Assembly: GCA_003153935.1 (NCBI GenBank)
Contig: PMCA01000018.1
Coordinates: 1 to 32,178 of the forward strand
Source of the DNA: Elusimicrobiota bacterium
Lineage (GTDB): Bacteria; CAYTYR01; UBA6262
Direction of reading: 5' to 3'
DNA: 32,178 nucleotides
Below are positions 25,701 through 32,178 of this stretch, in pieces. A program made the translations under genes and the position numbers. Position 1 is the first letter of the stretch; every line of letters starts with the position of its first letter. Below the pieces are notes generated by a model. It was not told the DNA's origin. It did no database searches and worked only from the letters and a program-made list of their open reading frames with translations.

Positions 25701-27853
25701 TCTACATCCGGGTTGGCGCCGACGATACCAATAATTATTTTGAATACCGCCAGCCGATCAACTGGACCGGCTGGCAATTAGTTAGCATCGACCTGCCTAA
25801 CGGGTTCACCTCCGTGGTCGGCACTCCCAGCCTGGAAAATATCCTGAATATACGGCTGGGCCTGATCGGCAATGGTTCCAGCGGCGAGATCTGGGTGGAC
25901 GAGATCCACCTGACCGATCCCGTGGTCGAGATCGGCAGGGCATCCAAATTTACCTTGGATACCGCCTATACGGATTGGGGCACGGTGAGCGGCAAGTATC
26001 GCGATATGGATAATGATTTTACCATGGTGGGAGTCCCCAAAATAAACCAGAGCACGACCGCGCGTGATATTAGTTCCACGATCACAAAATTAAGTATCCT
26101 GCCGGTCAATTTCAGCTGGAACAAGACCACGACTACCACTCCGACCAGTTTCCGCACCACGTTGTCAACCCAATCGGAAGGTATAGTTATCAGTGATAAC
26201 CTGAACGTGGGCACGACCCTGACCAAGGAGAACGTACCGCAGGTAGGTTTGAGCTTTAACCGCAATAATATAGATTCCAACTTGCAGCAGAAGATAGACA
26301 AGACCTTCACTTACGGCACCCGGGTCTCCTATAATGTCAAACCGCCGATACCGGCGATAGAGAAGGCGCATGGCGCCTCTAAATACCTGTTCTGGAAACC
26401 GCTGGACCTGCTGATACCTGATACCTTTAACAGTTATTACAACCGCATTCAGGAATATATATCTTATGACCCCAGCCTGAAAGTGAACGCCGGATTTGAA
26501 GACCTGGTAAATGAGACTGATGATTGGCAGTTTAGCCCGACTTACCAGTTCCAATTAGGGACCACCCCGAAATACGCTAATCGCTTGAATTTCATGCCGA
26601 CCTACCGGCGCCGCCGCACGGCGGAAACCAAAGATCTATACAGCGGGGACATTTTCAAACGCAATAAATTTGATTCCCAGACCGTTGACGTATCCCTGCA
26701 ACCGGATCTTTACCGGTGGATACACCCGACTTTCAGGTACCAGGTGAATACCAGTGAAACCTATTCCGTGGACGCTTCCAGCAAGAACGTGAACCGTTCC
26801 TCGACCACCGAGGTAGGGTATCTGCTGCGCCTGGTGGACCTGACCAGCTGGAAGCCGGTCAATTCCCTGAATTTCAATAACCGCTATAAGATCGATGAAG
26901 GCGATATTTACGAGAACCTGAATTCCGACTTTAACAGCATGAACAAACTCTGGGTGCGCAACCGCTTGAACCTGGATAACCTGAAATCCACTAATCAACA
27001 ATTAACTTTTGAAACTACGGCGCGCTGGTTGCCTTTGGAATTCCTGAACCTGCAGGGCGGCTGGCGTCCTTTCAAAACTATTGATACTACTACCCGGTAC
27101 AGCAAGATCGACGAGCATAGAAGTACCACCGGCACGCCGTTTGATTCCTATACCAAGGTCTGGCCGGACCTGCAGGTGACTATCAGCGAACTGGAAAATT
27201 TCCCCAAGCTGTCCCTGTTCCTGGAAGCCAGCCAGCTGATCGTCAATTACGCCCTGAAAGACATCAACCAGTCCAATATTTCCTTCTCCCGGGAGAAGGA
27301 CTGGAGCACCAAATGGCGCGGGAAACTGTTCCGCTATTATACTTTGATCCTGAACACCGATGACTCCCGCCTGAAACAGGTGGACCAGGATAGCGTGTTA
27401 ATGCGCACTTTCCGCTCCTCGGCCAAAGGTATCCAGGTCAATTTCCGCACCGCCAACAATTATATCTGGGTCTTTAGTTACGACGACCGCAAACAGCTGG
27501 ACCTGGACCGTTTTGGCATAGTGACTCTGCTGGATTACTCCCGTACGCCGGCCATTAAAGTTGACAAGGACCTGGAATTTCCCCATGGCCTTAAGTTACC
27601 GTTCATTAAGAAAGTGTTCCAGCTGAAAAACCTGATCCACTTTAATTCCCAGGTCAAAACCATCATCCAGCGGAGCAACCTGGCGGACAAGAATAATAAT
27701 ACCTATAGCGCCGAAGTGAATATGGATTACAACGTCAGTTACAACTTCGTGGTAACTTTTGGCTTGAACGGGAGCCTGGTCAAGAACCAGGTGCTGGACA
27801 TCAATGATTACTACACTTATGGAGGGGTTTTTAAGCTGCTGATCAGGTTCTAA
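22745..27853 (+). CDS. sprA: SprA/Sov-like outer-membrane translocon protein of a type IX secretion-like system
   Basis: At 1702 residues this is the largest gene in the window. The start is TTG 22745 with GGAGAG upstream, followed by a signal peptide (MRKLIIASLIIGGCALGLAD). Residues ~100-250 resemble the SprA N-terminal region: KIHVDIDYDDTKDDKRAISV, YKGDPDEVVQEAAFGDIDL and LFGGRIDTMPVQTENNRLRV line up with remembered features of SprA. IDDMEGSEISETI (632-644) matches the conserved D-D-F/M-E-G-S motif of the family. Two acidic loops near 773-820 (EDLNGNGVLDVGEDTG and EDLDGDGILSTAEV) look calcium-binding. The C-terminal ~600 residues are rich in alternating beta-strands, and the protein ends in Phe (LLIRF) as BAM substrates do. 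In Bacteroidota SprA is a giant 36-strand barrel that exports folded cargo with PorV, and is about 2400 residues, so this copy is compact. The closest alternative is another large barrel of unknown function. Confidence 0.85.
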   Translation: MRKLIIASLIIGGCALGLADFILAQLSPRNEKPTLVTPVNNRQKLSPSAPDYQLQLSTSTLATQQEPKSLRLLAGEKPMGFDRRHWVSLMEQQERARLVAAPPAEGIEFNLPYESKLNISGRKSINMKYGRIKFKHPDLTTITGTPVGLTNGLDMQQELQVKIKGKVGPKIHVDIDYDDTKDDKRAISVMYKGDPDEVVQEAAFGDIDLSLPQTEFVAYNKKLFGGRIDTMPVQTENNRLRVMAIGSRTKGVTETKNFKGSTTFEKREVFDTQYVRRKYYKIFPDPGKAATDLPIATGSAEVYIDNKIGTDNNNATLMTVEDINGNQYAGYFDLQYPGIDYTLDFRTGIITFNKNITQNMVIAVDYRRPNGTKLSADDGRRKIVKDEFETSITREMKNFYSLGSTKIVNDPNLFLVKIMDLNRNELNLSSFPFTVDYDFGTIQFTADTPFDPPYSDVYANIPNHHFIIYVEYRHSVKTYNLRPNLVIGSETVKVDGRQLTRDEDYFIDYEIGLLTFLKDAIITDNTDIEVSYEYQPFGGQFEQTIVGARAEYEYGNNFTLGSTTLYNWATPPGNIPDVRSTPESVLVVEADSKLKLRPRRFWNLNLDGLKMDLGAEVAQSRYSPDTFGKTMIDDMEGSEISETISTDRNIWQLGSLNQPRASRGTLDWLNGDEDVKTINPNSSDTGREQVLDLHYGLPDLGSWVSLAYVIAPGGIDLSKHNSIKMYIFGSGQGEELHIDLGRINEDADGAGGFDHDVIVNGHVVWPKGSPKTEDLNGNGVLDVGEDTGWDFVNPDGSITKIGAGNGRLDSEDLDGDGILSTAEVVPNLTTSSNYPIKVNWQGWRQVILPLDINSANLVNWQNIKEMRIWMRKGASTTGTVRLANMEIVGNRYDPPVITGTGTMEVSVKSNEDNGDVSLKDNGDYQWLYKESVNKDLSQNKALVLKYTSLGTDSDASTRRQLTKSEDYSKHRKLRFFVFGDNNGETFYIRVGADDTNNYFEYRQPINWTGWQLVSIDLPNGFTSVVGTPSLENILNIRLGLIGNGSSGEIWVDEIHLTDPVVEIGRASKFTLDTAYTDWGTVSGKYRDMDNDFTMVGVPKINQSTTARDISSTITKLSILPVNFSWNKTTTTTPTSFRTTLSTQSEGIVISDNLNVGTTLTKENVPQVGLSFNRNNIDSNLQQKIDKTFTYGTRVSYNVKPPIPAIEKAHGASKYLFWKPLDLLIPDTFNSYYNRIQEYISYDPSLKVNAGFEDLVNETDDWQFSPTYQFQLGTTPKYANRLNFMPTYRRRRTAETKDLYSGDIFKRNKFDSQTVDVSLQPDLYRWIHPTFRYQVNTSETYSVDASSKNVNRSSTTEVGYLLRLVDLTSWKPVNSLNFNNRYKIDEGDIYENLNSDFNSMNKLWVRNRLNLDNLKSTNQQLTFETTARWLPLEFLNLQGGWRPFKTIDTTTRYSKIDEHRSTTGTPFDSYTKVWPDLQVTISELENFPKLSLFLEASQLIVNYALKDINQSNISFSREKDWSTKWRGKLFRYYTLILNTDDSRLKQVDQDSVLMRTFRSSAKGIQVNFRTANNYIWVFSYDDRKQLDLDRFGIVTLLDYSRTPAIKVDKDLEFPHGLKLPFIKKVFQLKNLIHFNSQVKTIIQRSNLADKNNNTYSAEVNMDYNVSYNFVVTFGLNGSLVKNQVLDINDYYTYGGVFKLLIRF

Positions 27854-27882
27854 CGAACTGCCATACTCAGTAAGCCGCGATC

Positions 27883-28596
27883 ATGACTAAACTCTGGAAC
27901 ATCCTTCTGAATCTTGTCTATCCGCTAAAGTGCGAGATCTGCGAACAGGAGCTATCCCTGACCGCCGCCTGCCGGATCTGTCCAGCCTGCAGAGGTAAAA
28001 TAATCAAAATTACCGACCAGTATTGCCTGCGCTGCGGCAAACCCTTGCAGATAGAACCAACGGTGTGCCTGGAATGCCGGCAGAATGACCGGATCTATTT
28101 TGACAGCGTTCGGGCGGCCGGTATCTACCAGGGCGTATTGCGGGAGAGTGTTCGCGTCCTCAAATATAATGACCGGAGTTGCCTGGGCCGAGAGTTAGGC
28201 GAATTAATGGTAGAAGCCTACCGTAAGCACTTTGACTGGGCGGATTTTGATTACCTTATCCCGGTGCCCTTATACCGCAAGCAGTGGCGGAAAAGGCAAT
28301 ATAACCAGGCGCAGGTGCTCTGCCTTCATCTGGCGGAAAAAACTGGGATACCGGAACTGGCGGGAGGGTTGGTCAGATCCAGGGAAACCAGGCCCCAATA
28401 CCAGCTGACCCGGCAGGAGAGGGGAGTAAACCTGCGCGGAGCTTTCCGGGTAAACCCCAAGTATGACCTGGCCGGGAAAAGGGTGCTGGTAATAGATGAT
28501 ATATCCACCACAGGAACCACCATTAATGAATGCGCCAGGGTCCTTAAGCAGTCGGGGGCAGAAGAAGTCCATGGATTGGTTCTGGCTCACGGATAA
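27883..28596 (+). CDS. comF: ComF family phosphoribosyltransferase-like protein
   Basis: This 237-residue protein belongs to the ComF/GntX family, linked to DNA uptake in competent bacteria and found widely elsewhere. The N terminus carries zinc-ribbon cysteines (CEICEQ, CPACRGK, CLRCGK, CLECRQ). The type I phosphoribosyltransferase fold follows, with IPVPLYRKQWRKRQYNQA and the PRPP-binding motif VLVIDDISTTGTT starting at residue 201. The length is normal. The ATG at 27883 lacks a clear Shine-Dalgarno and sits 29 bp after the SprA-like gene, so it may be translated from the tail of that transcript. There is no evidence here of other competence genes. Confidence 0.93.
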   Translation: MTKLWNILLNLVYPLKCEICEQELSLTAACRICPACRGKIIKITDQYCLRCGKPLQIEPTVCLECRQNDRIYFDSVRAAGIYQGVLRESVRVLKYNDRSCLGRELGELMVEAYRKHFDWADFDYLIPVPLYRKQWRKRQYNQAQVLCLHLAEKTGIPELAGGLVRSRETRPQYQLTRQERGVNLRGAFRVNPKYDLAGKRVLVIDDISTTGTTINECARVLKQSGAEEVHGLVLAHG

Positions 28597-28618
28597 TATC
28601 CCGGCTAATAAAAATTAT

Positions 28619-28647
28619 TTGACTTTTTTGACTGTTTATGACATAAT
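28619..28647 (+). promoter_or_regulatory. Sigma-70-type promoter of gap
   Basis: TTGACT (28619-28624) and CATAAT (28642-28647) have a 17-bp spacer. The start would be near 28654, leaving a ~35-base leader that holds GGGAGG before the gap ATG at 28689. Confidence 0.8.
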
Positions 28648-28688
28648 AAACATTCTTAAAAAACTAAAAAAAACGGGAGGTAACAGGT

Positions 28689-29714
28689 ATGACAGTAAAA
28701 ATTGGTATTAATGGTTTTGGCCGTATTGGACGGCTGGTGTTAAAAGCAGGTTTAGCCAATAAGAACCTGGAGTTTGTCGCGGTAAATGACCTGACGGATT
28801 CAAAAACCCTGGCTCATTTATTCAAGTACGATTCCACGTTCGGTATTTTCCCCGGCACGGTAGAAGCCAAAGAAGGGGCGATCGTGATCAACGGCAAAGA
28901 GATAAAGGTCTTGGCCGAGAAGGATCCTTCCAAGCTGCCCTGGAAAGCTATGGGAGTAGAAATTGCCATTGAGTCAACCGGCAGGTTCACCGATGCTATT
29001 GGCGATCCGGCCAAGGGTAAACCCGGAGCCAATGCGCACATAGCTGCTGGAGCCAGGAAAGTAGTCATCTCCGCGCCGGCCAAGAATGAGGACATTACCA
29101 TAGTCATGGGAGTCAATGACGACAAATATGACCCAGCCAAACATAATATAGTTTCTAATGCCAGCTGCACCACCAATTGCCTGGCGCCGGCAGTCAAAGT
29201 TATCAGGGATGCTTTTGGCGTAAATAAAGGTTTCATGACCACCATCCATTCCTATACCAATGACCAGCCCATTTTGGATTTCCCACATAAGGACCTGAGA
29301 AGGGCGCGGGCCGGAGCCATTAGCATGATTCCGACTTCTACCGGAGCGGCCAAGGCTATCGGTTTAGTCATACCAGAACTTAAGGGTAAATTGGACGGAT
29401 ATTCCATGCGCGTCCCGACCCCCGATGTTTCCGTAGTTGACGTGGTACTGGAAGTTGGTAAAGAAGTGACCGCGGATGAGGTGAATGCCGCTTTGAAAAA
29501 GGCCGCCACCGGTTCGATGAGCAAATATCTCGAATATTGCGACGAGCCCCTGGTTTCCAAGGATTTCCTGGGCAATCCCAAATCCAGTATCATCGACTCC
29601 CTCTGCACAAAAACTATCGGGAACATGGTGAAAGTGGTTTCCTGGTATGACAATGAATGGGGTTATTCAAACCGGGTAATTGACCTGGTGGACCTCATGA
29701 TTAACAAGAAATAA
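28689..29714 (+). CDS. gap: Glyceraldehyde-3-phosphate dehydrogenase
   Basis: This 341-residue glycolytic enzyme oxidises glyceraldehyde-3-phosphate to 1,3-bisphosphoglycerate with NAD(P). [17 protein letters not shown] is the nucleotide-binding start. [15 protein letters not shown] contains the catalytic Cys160, and the downstream [23 protein letters not shown] and [12 protein letters not shown] are typical. The ATG is preceded by GGGAGG and by its own good promoter. It is followed 17 bp later by pgk, so the lower glycolytic genes form an operon that runs on to secG. Confidence 0.98.
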   Translation: MTVKIGINGFGRIGRLVLKAGLANKNLEFVAVNDLTDSKTLAHLFKYDSTFGIFPGTVEAKEGAIVINGKEIKVLAEKDPSKLPWKAMGVEIAIESTGRFTDAIGDPAKGKPGANAHIAAGARKVVISAPAKNEDITIVMGVNDDKYDPAKHNIVSNASCTTNCLAPAVKVIRDAFGVNKGFMTTIHSYTNDQPILDFPHKDLRRARAGAISMIPTSTGAAKAIGLVIPELKGKLDGYSMRVPTPDVSVVDVVLEVGKEVTADEVNAALKKAATGSMSKYLEYCDEPLVSKDFLGNPKSSIIDSLCTKTIGNMVKVVSWYDNEWGYSNRVIDLVDLMINKK

Positions 29715-29734
29715 CTGAGATCACGGAGGAAATG

Positions 29735-30925
29735 ATGGCGAAACTAAGCATAACCGACGTCGACCTTAATAATAAGAAGGTACTGGTGCGGGTGGATTTC
29801 AACGTGCCGCTGGATAAGCAGCAACATATAACCGATGATACCCGCATCCGGGAAACCTTGCCAACGATAAAATACCTGTTGGACAAGAATTGCCGGATCA
29901 TCCTTTGCGCGCACCTGGGCCGGCCAAAAGGTAAACCCGTACCGGAAATGAGCCTGAAGCCATGTGCCCAGCACCTGGCTGAATTATTAAAGACCAAGGT
30001 CCTGATGGCTCCCGATTGTATTGGCGCGGAGACAGCGAAGATGGCTGCGGCTCTGCAACCTAAGGAAATATTATTATTGGAGAACCTGCGCTTCCATCCG
30101 GAAGAGGAAAAGAATGACCCGAATTTCGCCAAAGAGCTTGCTTCCCTGGCGGAAGTGTTCGTGCAGGACGCTTTTGGCACAGTGCACCGGGCGCATGCCT
30201 CCACTGAAGGTGTTACCAAGTACTTACCGTCTTATGCGGGTTTCCTGTTAAAGAAAGAGATCGATTACCTGGGCAAAGCCTTGGAGAATCCGGACCGGCC
30301 GTTCGTGGCCATCCTGGGCGGCGCTAAGATTAGCGGTAAGATTGATGTGATATCTAACCTGTTAGGCAAAGTTGATACGCTGTTGATCGGCGGAGCCATG
30401 ACCTACACTTTTTTGAAGGCCCAGGGTATAAGCGTTGGCAATTCACTGGTGGAAGATGACCGGCTGGATATGGCCAAGGAAGTATTGGCCAAAGCCAAGG
30501 AAAAGAAAGTTACGTTCCTGCTGCCAATAGATCACCTGGTCGCTGATAAAGTGGAAGCAGGAGCTAAGACCCAGATTGTAGGGGAGAGCATACCTGCCGG
30601 TATGATCGGCGTGGATATCGGCCCAAAGACCATTGCGCTTTTTGGCGAGGCGATCAAGAGAGGCAAGACCATCGTTTGGAATGGCCCGATGGGCGTGTTT
30701 GAGATAGATGAATTTGCCACAGGGACACTGGCTATAGCCAATGACCTGGCGGCGGCGACCAAGCAAGGCGCTATCACCATTATCGGCGGCGGTGATTCAG
30801 TAGCCGCTGTAGCCAAAGCCGGCGTTACCAGCAAGATCTCGCATATTTCCACCGGCGGCGGAGCCAGCCTGGAATTCCTGGAAGGGAAAGTCCTCCCGGG
30901 TATTGCCGCTTTAAAAGATAAATAG
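29735..30925 (+). CDS. pgk: Phosphoglycerate kinase
   Basis: This 396-residue enzyme transfers phosphate from 1,3-bisphosphoglycerate to [34 protein letters not shown] and [20 protein letters not shown] form the N-terminal substrate domain. The C-terminal nucleotide domain has [11 protein letters not shown] and [12 protein letters not shown] followed by [13 protein letters not shown]. Two ATG codons are in frame at 29732 and 29735; the second is chosen because it leaves 4-5 bp from GGAGGA, while the first leaves only 1-2. The next gene is secG; no triosephosphate isomerase gene lies between them, unlike the common gap-pgk-tpiA order. Confidence 0.98.
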   Translation: MAKLSITDVDLNNKKVLVRVDFNVPLDKQQHITDDTRIRETLPTIKYLLDKNCRIILCAHLGRPKGKPVPEMSLKPCAQHLAELLKTKVLMAPDCIGAETAKMAAALQPKEILLLENLRFHPEEEKNDPNFAKELASLAEVFVQDAFGTVHRAHASTEGVTKYLPSYAGFLLKKEIDYLGKALENPDRPFVAILGGAKISGKIDVISNLLGKVDTLLIGGAMTYTFLKAQGISVGNSLVEDDRLDMAKEVLAKAKEKKVTFLLPIDHLVADKVEAGAKTQIVGESIPAGMIGVDIGPKTIALFGEAIKRGKTIVWNGPMGVFEIDEFATGTLAIANDLAAATKQGAITIIGGGDSVAAVAKAGVTSKISHISTGGGASLEFLEGKVLPGIAALKDK

Positions 30926-30946
30926 ATTAATAGATAGGAGCAAAAA

Positions 30947-31354
30947 ATGTTTGTTTTTCTAGTATTGTTACATATCGTTGTCTGCATCTGGCTGATTGTG
31001 ATCGTTTTGTTGCAAGCCGGCAAAGGCGGTGGGTTATCCGGTTTATTTGGCGGGGGATCGCAGGATGTGATCTTCGGTGGCGGTGGGGACACTACGCTGA
31101 AGAAGCTCACCACCATATCCGCGGTGGTGTTCCTGATAACTTCCATCTTGCTCTATATCGTAGCCTCCAGACAAGGATCATCCAGCGTAGTTAGAGCCAC
31201 TGCGCCTATGTCAAGCCAGAGTGCTCCGGCTACTCCGGCGGCACCGATGGCGACCAATACGGCTGCCCCGGTGCAAACAGCGCCAGCCCAACCGGCCGCA
31301 GCACCTGCTGCTCCTGCGTCGGCAGCGAGCCAGTCTGCTCCAATTAAAAAGTAA
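30947..31354 (+). CDS. secG: Preprotein translocase subunit SecG with Ala/Pro-rich tail
   Basis: This 135-residue inner-membrane protein is the SecG subunit that assists SecYEG protein export. Two transmembrane helices (FLVLLHIVVCIWLIVIVLLQ and TTISAVVFLITSILLYIV) flank the conserved cytoplasmic LLQAGKGGGLSGLFGGGS loop. The last ~65 residues are low-complexity Ala/Pro/Ser/Gln, longer than in many SecG proteins and probably disordered. AGGAG precedes the ATG. It sits 21 bp after pgk and just before a tRNA-Leu gene, an arrangement also seen in other bacteria, such as secG-leuU in E. coli. Confidence 0.95.
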   Translation: MFVFLVLLHIVVCIWLIVIVLLQAGKGGGLSGLFGGGSQDVIFGGGGDTTLKKLTTISAVVFLITSILLYIVASRQGSSSVVRATAPMSSQSAPATPAAPMATNTAAPVQTAPAQPAAAPAAPASAASQSAPIKK

Positions 31355-31379
31355 TAATAGATTTGCGATAAAGTTATTT

Positions 31380-31461
31380 GCGAGGATGGCGGAACTGGCA
31401 GACGCGTACGTTTGAGGGGCGTATGGGTAACCCCGTGAGGGTTCAAGTCCCTCTCCTCGCA
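31380..31461 (+). tRNA. tRNA-Leu (anticodon GAG)
   Basis: The acceptor stem GCGAGGA (31380-31386) pairs with TCCTCGC (31454-31460), followed by discriminator A at 31461. The anticodon stem is TACGT/GCGTA with loop TTGAGGG, giving anticodon GAG at 31414-31416. A long variable arm (GGG-TAA-CCC) identifies a class II tRNA, and the T arm is GAGGG-TTCAAGT-CCCTC. CCA is not encoded. It follows secG by 25 bp and probably shares its transcript. Confidence 0.97.
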
Positions 31462-31488
31462 TAATTTACCAAGATAGAAGAGGATGTT

Positions 31489-32070
31489 ATGAAGAAAATA
31501 GTTTTGCCATTTGTGTTAATCATGATGGTTTTTACGACAACAAGTTATGCCGAAAGCGGGTTCTTTGGCGCGCCTCCTGAGGGTACGCCATCTATAATCA
31601 ATTACGGGTGGGACGGACTTACTGAAGGAGCTCTGCTGGGAGTCAGTATAGGTTATTTAGCCTACTTAGGTGGGAGTGATGCGAATAAAATCGGCTATGA
31701 CACCGCTTATGGGGCTTTAGGTGGTATGGTTGGTGGTTTAGCTCTGGGTTTTTCCGATGCTTCTAAAGGTAAAAAAGGCTACGGCGCGATAGTGCTCCGG
31801 GATATGCATTTAGGCGGAAACCTGGGTTTGGTGGTGGGTGGTATTATCGGTGCCCTGCAATATTCCAGTGATAAAGAATGGAAACGGGTGCCGAAGGGGA
31901 TGGCTTGGGGTTACCTCGGCGGGTCCCTGGCGGGTTTGGCTATCGCGTTTTATGAAGGACCGAAGCTGGTGGATTACAGCGAGAACAAGACCATTTCCTA
32001 TAACCTGGCCTTGTTGACGGATTCTCGGAATAACCTGTGCCCGGGCTATCAAATTAATTACCGGTTTTAG
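31489..32070 (+). CDS. Small Gly-rich envelope protein of unknown function
   Basis: I do not recognise this 193-residue protein. It has a signal peptide (MKKIVLPFVLIMMVFTTTSYA, cleavage after residue 21). It then shows three to four Gly-rich hydrophobic segments, such as GALLGVSIGYLAYLGG, GALGGMVGGLALGF, LGLVVGGIIGAL and LGGSLAGLAIAF, spaced like glycine-zipper repeats. It ends in YRF, an aromatic C terminus like that of outer-membrane proteins. GAAGAGG lies upstream of the ATG. It sits between two tRNA genes, 27 bp after tRNA-Leu, so transcription from the secG operon is possible. A membrane or periplasmic role is likely from the signal peptide only. Confidence 0.8.
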   Translation: MKKIVLPFVLIMMVFTTTSYAESGFFGAPPEGTPSIINYGWDGLTEGALLGVSIGYLAYLGGSDANKIGYDTAYGALGGMVGGLALGFSDASKGKKGYGAIVLRDMHLGGNLGLVVGGIIGALQYSSDKEWKRVPKGMAWGYLGGSLAGLAIAFYEGPKLVDYSENKTISYNLALLTDSRNNLCPGYQINYRF

Positions 32071-32082
32071 AGCATATAATGC

Positions 32083-32111
32083 TTGAAAAAAAGTAACAAT
32101 TATAGTATAAT
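32083..32111 (+). promoter_or_regulatory. Sigma-70-type promoter of the tRNA-Gly gene
   Basis: TTGAAA (32083-32088) and TATAAT (32106-32111) are separated by 17 bp. The predicted start near 32118 lies about 12 bases before the tRNA. Confidence 0.85.
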
Positions 32112-32129
32112 TATAAGATAAACGCACAA

Positions 32130-32178
<49 letters not shown>

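Noticed and set aside
30532-31146. 204-codon open frame on the minus strand
   Set aside because: It runs across the ends of pgk and secG, both of which have full family motifs; its Pro/Ser/Thr-rich content reflects the reverse complement of their Gly-rich codons.

Overview
The window looks like chromosomal DNA from an uncultured diderm (Gram-negative-type) bacterium. It carries an lptF/lptG lipopolysaccharide-export pair, a lipoprotein with a lipobox, a PorV/FadL-type outer-membrane protein, and a very large SprA-like outer-membrane protein. GTG and TTG starts are frequent, gene packing is dense with many ATGA overlaps, and promoters are plain sigma-70-like. A SprA/PorV/sorting-domain set is typical of Bacteroidota and relatives, but the surface-polysaccharide cluster and the gap-pgk-secG-tRNA(Leu) block are also compatible with candidate phyla of the Elusimicrobia/Omnitrophica/Margulisbacteria/FCB type. 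The sequence alone does not settle the phylum.

Layout. (1) Positions 1-13757 form a surface-glycan cluster on the + strand: a methyltransferase-GT2 fusion cut by the left edge, a sugar epimerase/dehydratase, a DegT-type aminotransferase, a GT2-methyltransferase fusion, two GT9 heptosyltransferase-like enzymes flanking a GT4-like enzyme, a polyprenyl-phosphate sugar-1-phosphate transferase with its own promoter, a UDP-glucose 4-epimerase-like enzyme, and two sugar-nucleotide pyrophosphorylases flanking a phosphohexomutase. No Wzx flippase, Wzy polymerase or ABC exporter lies in the window. (2) Positions 13788-16350 carry metK and ahcY, which make S-adenosylmethionine and recycle S-adenosylhomocysteine. 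(3) Positions 16434-27853 hold the most interesting part: a TPR lipoprotein, a PorV-like outer-membrane protein, a secreted M6 metalloprotease ending in a type IX-style C-terminal sorting domain, a minus-strand lptF-lptG pair, and a 1702-residue SprA-like protein. Together they suggest a type IX secretion-like route with translocon, shuttle and cargo encoded side by side. (4) Positions 27883-32178 hold comF, gap, pgk, secG, tRNA-Leu(GAG), a small Gly-rich envelope protein, and the start of a tRNA-Gly(GCC) cut by the right edge.

A second theme is small repeats. Seven-base tandem repeats occur inside the phosphohexomutase gene, inside the signal-peptide region of the M6 protease gene (both ending in the same 17 bases), and, with a different unit, in the metK-ahcY spacer. 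The aminotransferase carries an apparent in-frame palindromic insertion just before its PLP lysine. No stretch longer than 300 bases lacks a gene.
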